Shown: one piece after another, positions 1 to 6,868 of the stretch
Layout of the letters: every line of letters starts with the position of its first letter
Position numbering within the stretch: the first letter of the stretch is position 1
NCBI GenBank assembly: GCA_043196285.1
Contig: JBBYJL010000058.1
Span: 1-8,581 of the forward strand
Length of the DNA: 8,581 bases
Direction of reading: 5' to 3'
Source: JAKAFX01 sp043196285
GTDB lineage: Archaea; Thermoplasmatota; Thermoplasmata; Thermoplasmatales; Thermoplasmataceae
Made by a program: the position numbers and the translations under genes
Notes under the pieces: generated by a model
What the model was told of the DNA's origin: nothing
Seen by the model: the letters and a program-made list of their open reading frames with translations, nothing else
Databases searched by the model: none

Positions 1-42
1 TTTAATCCCTGACTTGTAAAAGTGAGTTTTTGCTCGCATTAG

Positions 43-50
43 TTAAATAT
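43..50 (+). promoter_or_regulatory. TATA box of the otsAB operon (leaderless type)
   Basis: The octamer TTAAATAT is centred about 24-25 nt upstream of the TTG start of otsA. That is the usual distance between an archaeal TATA box and the transcription start, so the transcript would begin at or next to the start codon (leaderless). A 10-bp palindrome (57-66) lies between the box and the start. This is inferred from spacing and composition only. Confidence 0.5.
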
Positions 51-56
51 CATGGG

Positions 57-66
57 TTGATATCAA
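57..66. repeat. 10-bp perfect palindrome in the otsA promoter
   Basis: TTGATATCAA reads the same on both strands. It sits just downstream of the TATA-like box and ends 4 nt before the otsA start, where a bound repressor would block the polymerase. It may be an operator half or dyad, but a palindrome this short can occur by chance, and no second copy is seen in the window. Confidence 0.3.
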
Positions 67-70
67 TCTA

Positions 71-1426
71 TTGAGCTACCTCGTTGTGACTACAAGGTGC
101 CCGATCTCCTATGAAAGGGTTGCGGGTAAGACGGTAAGGAGAGAGAACATAGGAGGCGTTGCCGTTTCTCTTAACAAACTAATGTCTAAGGAGGGTGGCG
201 TATGGATATGCTGGGGTGATGGCAGCGCAGATGCCGATCACCTTGAAGAGGAATACAATGGATACAGGATTGTAAGAGTGCTTATTCCACAAAGGGAAAA
301 GAGGGGTTTTTACGATGATTATTCAAATGGAATCCTCTGGCCGCTTTTTCACTATTTCAGGGAGAGAATAAAGTATTACGGTGGTGCATTTGATTCGTAT
401 GAATATGCAAACCGTATTTTTCTTGAAGCTGTCCTGAGAAACGTCACGAGTGAGATGGTTATATGGATACATGACTATCAACTGTCACTCCTTCCTGGAA
501 TGGTGCGGCAGAAAAGCATCAGGAACAAAATTGTCTACACATGGCATATTCCATGGGTATCTGCGGAGTTCTTTGCAACACTTCCAGAGTCAAGAAAAAT
601 AGTTTCTTCCATCGTTGCCAGCGATGTGATAACATTTCATACGGACCAGTACAGAATAAATTTTATCCATTCAGCTGATTTCCTGCTGGGCAAATCAACT
701 GATTATGCGAGGAAATCATACACAATACCGCTTGGAATAGATTATTCGTATTATTCCAGCAGCACAATGCATGCAAAAAACCCTTTTGATGCTACCATGA
801 AGGTCATTTTCTCCATAGACAGGCTTGACTATACAAAAGGACTTACAAACAGGGTTCTTTCCATAAGAACTCTGCTGGAAAGGCATCCATACTTGGCAGG
901 GAAGTTTGTCTATGTTATGATTGTGAATCCCAGCAGGATATCTGTCAAAGAGTATATCAATTTCAAGAGGGAGCTTGAAATGAATATTGGCAGAATAAAC
1001 GGTGAGTATGCAAGTGTAAAGTGGGTTCCAATCATATACATTTACAAGAAAGTTACCGATGCCACGCTCCTTTCCTATTATAAGTATGCTGATGTCGCCC
1101 TGATAACGCCCTTAATAGACGGATTGAATCTCGTCTGTAAGGAATTTGTTGCTGCAACGGATCATGGAGTCCTTATTCTTTCCAAGTTTGCCGGTGCTGC
1201 TACGGAACTTAAGGAAGCAATCATTGTTAATCCCAACTCTCTTTCCGAAATGTCTGACGCACTTTATAATGCAATAAACATGGGAAAGGATGAGCGTGAA
1301 AGAAGACTCAAGCTTCTGAAGGCAGAGATCAAAAAGAGAAATATAAGTTGGTGGCTTGCCCACATACGAAAGGCAGTGGAGCGATCAAATTATGAGTCAA
1401 CAATCTCTGACTTCAGCCAAGAATAA
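71..1426 (+). CDS. otsA: Trehalose-6-phosphate synthase, GT20 family
   Basis: This cytosolic glycosyltransferase joins glucose from a nucleotide sugar to glucose-6-phosphate, giving trehalose-6-phosphate. The 451 residues span the GT20 fold, close to the roughly 470 of bacterial OtsA. Family residues are present with the spacing of E. coli OtsA: Arg9 and Arg289 (sugar phosphate), Gly28-Gly29, Tyr81 and Trp90 in the YSN..LWP segment, Asp135 in HDYQL, His159, Arg251 and Lys256 in RLDYTKG, Asp350 and Glu358. The usual RDGMNLV motif reads IDGLNLV (Ile349). The TTG start is chosen because no ATG or GTG lies upstream in frame after the stop at 44-46, and because it places Arg9 exactly as in OtsA. 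It has no SD and a TATA-like box about 25 nt upstream. The gene overlaps otsB, which completes the pathway. Nucleotide donor specificity cannot be read from the sequence; a glucosylglycerol-phosphate synthase is a less likely alternative. Confidence 0.93.
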   Translation: MSYLVVTTRCPISYERVAGKTVRRENIGGVAVSLNKLMSKEGGVWICWGDGSADADHLEEEYNGYRIVRVLIPQREKRGFYDDYSNGILWPLFHYFRERIKYYGGAFDSYEYANRIFLEAVLRNVTSEMVIWIHDYQLSLLPGMVRQKSIRNKIVYTWHIPWVSAEFFATLPESRKIVSSIVASDVITFHTDQYRINFIHSADFLLGKSTDYARKSYTIPLGIDYSYYSSSTMHAKNPFDATMKVIFSIDRLDYTKGLTNRVLSIRTLLERHPYLAGKFVYVMIVNPSRISVKEYINFKRELEMNIGRINGEYASVKWVPIIYIYKKVTDATLLSYYKYADVALITPLIDGLNLVCKEFVAATDHGVLILSKFAGAATELKEAIIVNPNSLSEMSDALYNAINMGKDERERRLKLLKAEIKKRNISWWLAHIRKAVERSNYESTISDFSQE

Positions 1427-2129
1427 TTTTGACAGCATGAAAGGACTGAATCCTTATTTCTTCCTAGATTACGACGGTACCCTTGTGCCTCTCATAACAG
1501 AACCGGAGAAGGCTTTCGCGGATGATGAACTCAAAGAACTCCTGATGAGGCTTTACTCAAAATATAGAACTTTTATAATTACTGGAAGGTCACTGACTGA
1601 AATAGATACTCTGCTAGGAATGAAGCTGAATTCAATAGGATGGCATGGTGCAATGGCCAGGATTGATGGGAAATTGATATACCTAATGGACAATGCAGAT
1701 TATTATCTCAATGCGATTGACAGCCTTATGGACATGCAGGATTACTTTGAAAAAAAATACCCTGGACTCAGGATGATGGACAAGAGACCGGGTGTCCTGT
1801 TTCTCCTGTGGGGGAACAGTGAAGCGCAGATTGCTGATCTTGAAAATGAATTGATAGATATTGCCCATAAAAGGGGGCTAGCCGTAATCACTGGAAAACA
1901 GATAATCGAGTTGATACCCCCTGGAACAGGGAAAGGAAATGCAATAAGAAAAATACGAAATGGCTCGCCTTGTATCGTGATCGGCGACGATCTTACAGAC
2001 GAGGATTCATTCTCTAAAAATGGAGATTGCCTGACCATAAAAGTTGGCCCTGGCAAAACATCTGCCAAAGTACGGTTTGACAGCATTGATGAGGTTCGTG
2101 ATTTTCTCGAATATGCAGTCAGTGCTTGA
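1392..2129 (+). CDS. otsB: Trehalose-6-phosphate phosphatase, HAD superfamily
   Basis: This enzyme dephosphorylates trehalose-6-phosphate to trehalose, the second step after OtsA. HAD motifs are complete in the 245-residue form: motif I DYDGT with nucleophile Asp26 and acid/base Asp28, motif II Thr64 in ITGRS, motif III Lys181 in GKGNA, and motif IV GDDLTDED (Asp199, Asp200, Asp203). A GPGKTSAK segment near residues 219-226 matches the conserved G.G.T.A stretch of the family. The chosen start is ATG 1392, because a GGAG site (1378-1381) lies 10 nt upstream. ATG 1437 (230 residues) is possible and resembles the shorter N-terminus I recall for the Thermoplasma acidophilum homologue. The TTG at 1356 is unlikely. 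With ATG 1392 the gene overlaps otsA by 35 nt, suggesting translational coupling. Its last 11 bp overlap the convergent nitrilase gene. Confidence 0.92.
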   Translation: MSQQSLTSAKNNFDSMKGLNPYFFLDYDGTLVPLITEPEKAFADDELKELLMRLYSKYRTFIITGRSLTEIDTLLGMKLNSIGWHGAMARIDGKLIYLMDNADYYLNAIDSLMDMQDYFEKKYPGLRMMDKRPGVLFLLWGNSEAQIADLENELIDIAHKRGLAVITGKQIIELIPPGTGKGNAIRKIRNGSPCIVIGDDLTDEDSFSKNGDCLTIKVGPGKTSAKVRFDSIDEVRDFLEYAVSA

Positions 2130-2904
2130 GGTGAAATCTCTGCTGATCCTGGAGCGGGTAATCCGTATTGTACTTCAAGATGGTCTCTGTATCAATACTC
2201 CCGGATACAACTCCCTCTCCTTCTTCTATGGATGATACAATCCCGCCGTATGGGTCTATGATCAATGAGTTTCCAGTAAACAGTTTCCCGCACTGCGCAG
2301 AAGCGGCTACATATGCTCCACTCTCTATTGCCCTTGTTCTAAGGATAGAAATCCATGAATCCCTTTTCCCATATCCGCTGTACCATCCGGCCTGAACAAG
2401 TATAAGATTGATGCCTGCCTTCTTCATCAGATAGGAAAGTTCAGGAAATCTAATATCATAGCATATCTCCGTGCCGGCAGTGAAATCACCGATGGTGAAT
2501 TTGCCGATCTTGGTATCCCCGTATCTGTATGTGTTGCTTTCCCTATGGTTCATGGCATCATACAGGTGAATCTTTCTGTATCTGTACTCCACATTCCCTG
2601 AATTGATCAGCGCTGCGCTGTTATAAGGTCTTTTGCCGGTAAACTCCCAGTAATTGATCAAGATTCTCGAAGAAATTCTCTCAGATGATTCCTTCATTGC
2701 AGCCAGAAATAATTTAGAATCCTTCTTTGCCTGTTCCCAATCCCCGTTAAAGTAATCAGGAACAAGCATTTGATATTCAGGAAATACTATTATGTCAGGC
2801 TTTGTTCTAGCAGCTGCCTCAAGCAATTTATTACTCTTCTCGATATTAATCGTAACAGAAGCAGCAGACTCCATCTGGACAAGTGCAATTGAGATCCTGG
2901 TCAT
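2119..2904 (-). CDS. Carbon-nitrogen hydrolase (nitrilase superfamily amidase, Nit2/omega-amidase-like)
   Basis: This predicted cytosolic amidase hydrolyses a carbon-nitrogen bond through a Glu-Lys-Cys triad. In the 261-residue protein the triad is Glu43 (FPEY), Lys111 (YRKIHLYD) and Cys148 (GTEICYDIRFPEL). The last signature is typical of the Nit1/Nit2 branch that includes omega-amidases and deaminated-glutathione amidases, rather than true nitrilases. Length is normal for a single-domain member. ATG 2904 follows the top6A stop by 4 nt, with GGAGTGA overlapping that stop as a likely SD, so the gene appears to be the last cistron of the topoisomerase VI operon. Its stop codon lies inside the 3' end of otsB on the other strand. 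The substrate is not predictable. A repair role on damaged metabolites fits the family but is inference. Confidence 0.88.
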   Translation of the reverse strand: MTRISIALVQMESAASVTINIEKSNKLLEAAARTKPDIIVFPEYQMLVPDYFNGDWEQAKKDSKLFLAAMKESSERISSRILINYWEFTGKRPYNSAALINSGNVEYRYRKIHLYDAMNHRESNTYRYGDTKIGKFTIGDFTAGTEICYDIRFPELSYLMKKAGINLILVQAGWYSGYGKRDSWISILRTRAIESGAYVAASAQCGKLFTGNSLIIDPYGGIVSSIEEGEGVVSGSIDTETILKYNTDYPLQDQQRFHLKH

Positions 2905-2908
2905 GTTC

Positions 2909-3988
2909 TCACTCCATCCCAGGAGATGCTAACTTCTCCGGAAGATAAGTGTCAGTTACGTAATCAAGGCCATACTTTGCCAATGCCTGTTGTTCCGCCT
3001 TTTTTCCAGTTTTCAGCATTGTCTCGATTTCCCTTTTCCAGAATTCAGTCTGGAACCTGGGATCCTTTAGTTCTGCGTTAAGGGCCTGGATGTCCTTGTC
3101 AGTTAATTTGTCCGTAGGGAGATTGTAAGTAAGTATATCAGTTGCAGTTACCCCGATGAATTCAGCTGTGGGAACCGCAAGATAATGCGATATGTGTGCT
3201 GTCTTGATTGCCCCGTAGGCAACGGATGCAAATATTCTGAATGACCATGGATCGCCATCAGTGAAGACATAGATTGGTAGATGAAGTTCATCATTGATCC
3301 TCTTGAGGAGTCTTCTGGTACTCCTTGCCGGCTGGCCCTTCAGGTGAATCAGTATCGATCTCATCTTTTCATCAAAACCATTTTCTACAAGTCTGTCAAA
3401 CATACCACCAGTCTCTATGGCAAGCACAAAATCAGCGTCAAAAGACTTGAATTTAAGCTTTTCTTCCTCAACATTGTATGGAATGCCGTAACCGCCATCC
3501 CCAACATCATCCCTGCAGTTTATAGTCTTGAACTCACCTTTCCTGTTTTTCTCCTCGATCGTTATATTCCCAATGACACTGGCACCATTTTCCTCCGGCC
3601 TCAGATTGAAATCCTCCCTCATCAGGGAACTGATGACTTCAAGGTCTTCAGAGAGTAGGTTTGATTCGTCCTGTGTATGGAATTTTCCTAAACCCCATCC
3701 TTCTGAGATGTAGTACATTTCCCTGAGCGTTGAAGTTTTGGATGTTTTTTTCATTTCCATTATGAATTCTATCACATCTATAGCCTTGAGGATATATTCT
3801 GCTCCGTCAAGTGTTTTTGCAGTCCTTGTAACGAAATTCTCGCCGTATCTCCAGACGAGGTATCGTGGATCGAGAACTATATTGTCCCTGTTTCTTGAGG
3901 ATACTGAAATCTCAGGAATCTCGCCGGATTTCATTGCCTCATAAATCCTACCTGCTATCTCTATTAGCTTGCTCTCACTTGCTGTCAT
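2909..3988 (-). CDS. top6A: DNA topoisomerase VI subunit A (Spo11-like)
   Basis: This is the DNA-cleaving subunit of the A2B2 type IIB topoisomerase, which relaxes and decatenates DNA using ATP hydrolysed by subunit B. Numbered from ATG 3988 (359 residues), the winged-helix 5Y-CAP domain carries REMYY with Tyr92-Tyr93, and Tyr93 is the probable covalent nucleophile by alignment to Spo11. The Toprim domain carries Glu192 (AIETGGMF) and Asp244-x-Asp246 (FTDGDPW), the metal ligands. Motif GQPARSTRR precedes the latter. The length is near that of other archaeal A subunits. ATG 3988 is preferred over GTG 3997 because AGGAG (4003-3999) lies 10 nt from the ATG but only one base from the GTG. The gene overlaps the end of top6B by 14 nt, a standard coupled B-A pair. 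Confidence 0.96.
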   Translation of the reverse strand: MTASESKLIEIAGRIYEAMKSGEIPEISVSSRNRDNIVLDPRYLVWRYGENFVTRTAKTLDGAEYILKAIDVIEFIMEMKKTSKTSTLREMYYISEGWGLGKFHTQDESNLLSEDLEVISSLMREDFNLRPEENGASVIGNITIEEKNRKGEFKTINCRDDVGDGGYGIPYNVEEEKLKFKSFDADFVLAIETGGMFDRLVENGFDEKMRSILIHLKGQPARSTRRLLKRINDELHLPIYVFTDGDPWSFRIFASVAYGAIKTAHISHYLAVPTAEFIGVTATDILTYNLPTDKLTDKDIQALNAELKDPRFQTEFWKREIETMLKTGKKAEQQALAKYGLDYVTDTYLPEKLASPGME

Positions 3989-5858
3989 CAGCTGCACTCT
4001 CCTGGATCATGCTCACGCCCTGGATATTCCAGTCTCCTGGCAGAGGATCTGCTCCCTGCACCTTTGTAACATCCTGTCCCTCGAAATAATAGACAGTTCC
4101 GTCATACTTTCCCTCAACATTTGATACCTTGAATGAGAACGAAGAGCTTCCCGATGGTGGAATATCATTGAGGTCCCATGCTTTCTGATCCCCGTAAAGT
4201 TCTCCGGCCGGTGGATCCGGGTAAATTTTGATTGAGCGTGGAACAGTTGTGTAGTTAAAGACCCTGCACTGTACGGATATGCCTTCCTCTGCAGGCAAGA
4301 AATCTTCAGTTACCAGCATTACGTTTGCTATCTTGGATATCACATCATCAATACCCGGAACTTCATTCCCAGTTACCGAAGCAGCTTTCCTTGCTATTTC
4401 CGGAATGATCTCACTAACTATCCTGTACTTCTCCATTACCTTGATCCTTCTCTCCTTCTTGTTCATGTATGTCTTAAGGCTTCGCCCGGATATTCGCAGC
4501 GCATTCTTGATCTCTTCAACTATCTCTGGAACACCGGCTATTGCCTCTTTTGATTCAGATGTGAAAGGGAGCCTGGTACCGAAAACATGAACCAGTATCA
4601 TCATGGGCCCGAATGGAATTCCGGTGCCTGATCTCTGATCAAGGCCGTAAGATCTCCAGTCGGTTTCAGCAACGGCCCGTGTTATAGCGCAAGCCCCGGG
4701 CTGGAACAGAAGCGGGACCTTGTTTGCGTACCTGATGATGTTAACCTGCTGATCGGCAGGAAGGTCTCCGCCATAAACTATACCGACCTCTACAGAAAAA
4801 GGATTTCCGTTGAATATTGCCGGAGGTCTCATCACAGGCTTGGAATAGAAAGATGGATTAATTTCGCCATAGACGTTTCTCAATCCTTTCCTAATAAAAT
4901 CTGAACCCAGAGGTGAGAGAGATTCCACAGGTGGATTCATCAGTTTGATCTGTGTAAGGGCATTCATCAGTGATTTTCCCTTTATACTATCTATTTCAGA
5001 CGGCTTCATGTCCTGGGGAATACCAGAAATCTGTAGAATTTCCAGCGCAGTTTTCTTGCTCACCCTGGAGAATTCCTGGGAAAGAAATTCGATCATGGTG
5101 TCATATTTTGATTCCATTCCCATCTGCTGGATCTCACCAAGCTCAAGACCGGGTGGAAATGGCTTTACTGGTATCGATTTCCTGGACGGGTATTCTACTA
5201 CTCTCTTGAATGTAACAACCCTGTTGTCGGGATCTGTGAAACGAAGTTCCATGTTGGGATTAACCGCAGCAGTCTCCTTAAGATACTCGATCACTGACTG
5301 CCGTCCCACCTGGTACTTTCCTTTTGCAGTGATGGATACAGATGTCCCGTGAATCTTTTCAATAATAATTGGTCTCTCAACAAAAATCCTGCCAGAATTC
5401 TCTTTAATGTTTATCCCGAGTTCAAAGTAGTATCCAACATCATCACCTTCCTTCCTGGTGGTTACTATTGTGGGTTTTCCTGTAGTTATCTGACCATACA
5501 TCACTGAGGCGGTTATACCGATACCCTGCTGTCCTCTGCTCTGTCTCATGCCATGAAATCTTGATCCATACAGGAGTTTGCCGAAGACACTTGGCACATC
5601 CTTCCTGTCTATCCCTGGACCGTTGTCCTCAATTGTAATTCTGTACTCATCCTTTTCAAGTCTCTCGATTGAAACTGAGATTTCTGGAATTATTCCGTAT
5701 TCTTCACATGCGTCCAGTGAGTTGTCCAGAGCTTCCTTTACGATCATGAAAAGCGATTTAATCGGGGAATCGAATCCAAGTATGTGTCTATTCTTCTCAA
5801 AAAATTCGGATATGGATATTTCCCGGTTAACTGAGAATTCCTGAGTTCTTTTTGGCAT
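3975..5858 (-). CDS. top6B: DNA topoisomerase VI subunit B (GHKL ATPase)
   Basis: This ATPase subunit dimerises on ATP binding and drives strand passage through the Top6A gate. Numbered from ATG 5858 (627 residues), the GHKL fold shows the N box KEALDNS (41-47), DNGPGI (78-83) and GQQGIG (109-114). A helix-two-turn-helix region follows at about 240-320. The transducer domain includes a WRSY version of the WKxY loop (401-404) and switch lysine Lys437 in SESKEAIA. Residues from about 525 to 600 form a beta-rich C-terminal extension resembling the Ig-like domain of Methanosarcina mazei Top6B and absent from the roughly 530-residue Sulfolobus protein. ATG 5858 is chosen over TTG 5867 because a TATA-like box lies about 24 nt upstream of it, giving a leaderless start, and no SD is present. 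It is the first gene of top6B-top6A-nitrilase. Confidence 0.96.
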   Translation of the reverse strand: MPKRTQEFSVNREISISEFFEKNRHILGFDSPIKSLFMIVKEALDNSLDACEEYGIIPEISVSIERLEKDEYRITIEDNGPGIDRKDVPSVFGKLLYGSRFHGMRQSRGQQGIGITASVMYGQITTGKPTIVTTRKEGDDVGYYFELGINIKENSGRIFVERPIIIEKIHGTSVSITAKGKYQVGRQSVIEYLKETAAVNPNMELRFTDPDNRVVTFKRVVEYPSRKSIPVKPFPPGLELGEIQQMGMESKYDTMIEFLSQEFSRVSKKTALEILQISGIPQDMKPSEIDSIKGKSLMNALTQIKLMNPPVESLSPLGSDFIRKGLRNVYGEINPSFYSKPVMRPPAIFNGNPFSVEVGIVYGGDLPADQQVNIIRYANKVPLLFQPGACAITRAVAETDWRSYGLDQRSGTGIPFGPMMILVHVFGTRLPFTSESKEAIAGVPEIVEEIKNALRISGRSLKTYMNKKERRIKVMEKYRIVSEIIPEIARKAASVTGNEVPGIDDVISKIANVMLVTEDFLPAEEGISVQCRVFNYTTVPRSIKIYPDPPAGELYGDQKAWDLNDIPPSGSSSFSFKVSNVEGKYDGTVYYFEGQDVTKVQGADPLPGDWNIQGVSMIQESAADDSK

Positions 5859-5876
5859 TGGAGCCAATAGGCAGTG

Positions 5877-5887
5877 AAAATTTAAAA
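5877..5887 (-). promoter_or_regulatory. TATA box for the top6B operon
   Basis: On the minus strand this reads TTTTAAATTTT, the strongest TATA-like element in the 86-nt gap between PAC2 and top6B. Its centre is about 24 nt from ATG 5858, consistent with a leaderless top6B message. It may act as an internal promoter if the upstream translation operon also reads through, because no convincing terminator separates them. Confidence 0.5.
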
Positions 5888-5944
5888 TGCTTTCTCTGTT
5901 GAGGCATAAAACCTATTGCTGGAGCGCTGCTCACATCTGGGTGC

Positions 5945-6706
5945 CTATCCGAAGTAACCAAGGTCTTCCTTACCACCGGTCATCTTGTTCTGGATATCTT
6001 CCTGCATCTTTCCGGTTATCTGCTCTATCTGTTTGCTCCTCTCTTCGATATCTGTCATATCTAACTCGATCCCCAACAGGTTTGCCAGAACCTTTAGGAC
6101 CTCCATAGCGCCCCTTGGATCGGCAAAATATCCAGATGTTTCTCCCATAAGGCAGGCACCATCAACTTCAAACAATTCCTTCGCAAGACCAAGCATTATA
6201 CCGGCCGAACCCACTATTCCTCCTCCCGGTTCGCCCTTGGGAAAGAGAACTCCGGCCGTCTTGAGCCTCTCCATCAGCGATTTGTCAGTTATAGCTCCAA
6301 GTACCCTTGGGTGTTCAACTATCTTCCCTGTGCTGTATCCCCCAAGTGTATACACACGGGACAGCTTGAATTTAGAAAGAAGTTCGAGTATGTTGTAAGA
6401 CATCTCATACTGCCCTTCCTGCGTACTTCCCTGGAAATCACCTACCAGAGCCACCATATCCTGTTTGCCTGGAATTTTCTTATAATATAGCGTGTTTCTT
6501 ACAAGGTAGGTAAGACTCTCTTCTGTGACAAAAACCTGCGGTGGAAGATATTGCGAAAATATCTCTGCAAGTTTCGTCATCTTGAGTTTCTCGACGAGAT
6601 ATTCAGCGGCAATCTTTCCAATATTTCCTATACCCGGAAGCCCTCCCACCAGTATCGGCGAGTTAAGTTTTGGTTTCCTATACTGCTTAATTACTATCTT
6701 TTCCAT
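5945..6706 (-). CDS. PAC2-family protein (proteasome assembly chaperone-like, PbaA/PbaB type)
   Basis: Archaeal PAC2-family proteins are homologues of eukaryotic proteasome assembly chaperones and act in the cytosol on 20S alpha subunits. Numbered from ATG 6706 (253 residues), family segments are GGLPGIGNIG near 21-30, GDFQGST near 89-95, YTLGGYSTG near 119-127, GGGIVGSAGIMLG near 161-173, and CLMGETSGYFADP near 185-197. A helical C-terminal part (about 205-243) follows, then a Gly-rich linker ending Gly-Tyr-Phe-Gly. That tail resembles the HbYX tail by which such chaperones dock on the proteasome, with Phe in place of Tyr. ATG 6706 is preferred because GAGG (6720-6717) lies 10 nt upstream; ATG 6715 would add three residues. 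The start overlaps the Nop10 gene by 20 nt. The proteasome role is by homology. Confidence 0.85.
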   Translation of the reverse strand: MEKIVIKQYRKPKLNSPILVGGLPGIGNIGKIAAEYLVEKLKMTKLAEIFSQYLPPQVFVTEESLTYLVRNTLYYKKIPGKQDMVALVGDFQGSTQEGQYEMSYNILELLSKFKLSRVYTLGGYSTGKIVEHPRVLGAITDKSLMERLKTAGVLFPKGEPGGGIVGSAGIMLGLAKELFEVDGACLMGETSGYFADPRGAMEVLKVLANLLGIELDMTDIEERSKQIEQITGKMQEDIQNKMTGGKEDLGYFG

Positions 6707-6863
6707 CCATCTCATTCCTCATCTTGATCCTGTACTTCTGAAATCTGTCGTTTGGGGTGAACTTTGGAGGGATTGCCATTACTGTTTGCCCCCCGCAGTT
6801 TGGACATTTCTCCTCCATCGTGTATAAATGGCATCTGGGACAAGATCTAATAAGTGATCTCAT
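6687..6863 (-). CDS. nop10: Ribosome biogenesis protein Nop10 (H/ACA RNP)
   Basis: Nop10 is a small core protein of archaeal H/ACA guide-RNA particles. It contacts the pseudouridine synthase Cbf5 and helps modify rRNA. The reading frame encodes 58 residues, the usual size. Cys8-x2-Cys11 and Cys20-x2-Cys23 form the N-terminal zinc ribbon, followed by the conserved PPKFTPNDRFQKYR stretch (32-45) that forms the Cbf5-binding tail. ATG 6863 is 5 nt after the aIF2-alpha stop, with a weak AGGG site 10 nt upstream. Its last 20 nt lie inside the PAC2 gene in another frame. Short length and overlap make it easy to miss. The order aIF2-alpha then Nop10 is conserved across many archaea. Confidence 0.94.
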   Translation of the reverse strand: MRSLIRSCPRCHLYTMEEKCPNCGGQTVMAIPPKFTPNDRFQKYRIKMRNEMDGKDSN

Positions 6864-6868
6864 TTATA

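Noticed and set aside
1112..1363. Minus-strand frame inside otsA
   Set aside because: It lies opposite the conserved GT20 C-terminal half and shows no motif of its own. The frame at 1742-2086 opposite otsB is rejected for the same reason.
1356..1391. TTG at 1356 as the otsB start (257 residues)
   Set aside because: It adds 12 residues not needed for the fold, has no SD, and deepens the overlap with otsA. ATG 1392 has a GGAG site at 10 nt.
3989..3997. GTG at 3997 as the top6A start
   Set aside because: The AGGAG site is one base from this GTG, too close for initiation, but is 10 nt from ATG 3988.
5922..5932. GAGC-GCT-GCTC mini-hairpin after PAC2 as a terminator
   Set aside because: The stem has only 4 bp and no T-run follows in the minus-strand direction, so it is not a convincing terminator.
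5985..6398. 137-residue plus-strand frame opposite the PAC2 gene
   Set aside because: It is a shadow of a well-supported gene: Ser/Pro-rich, with no family motif and no start signal. The same holds for the frames at 3281-3658, 4945-5352, 6944-7354 and 7751-8140.
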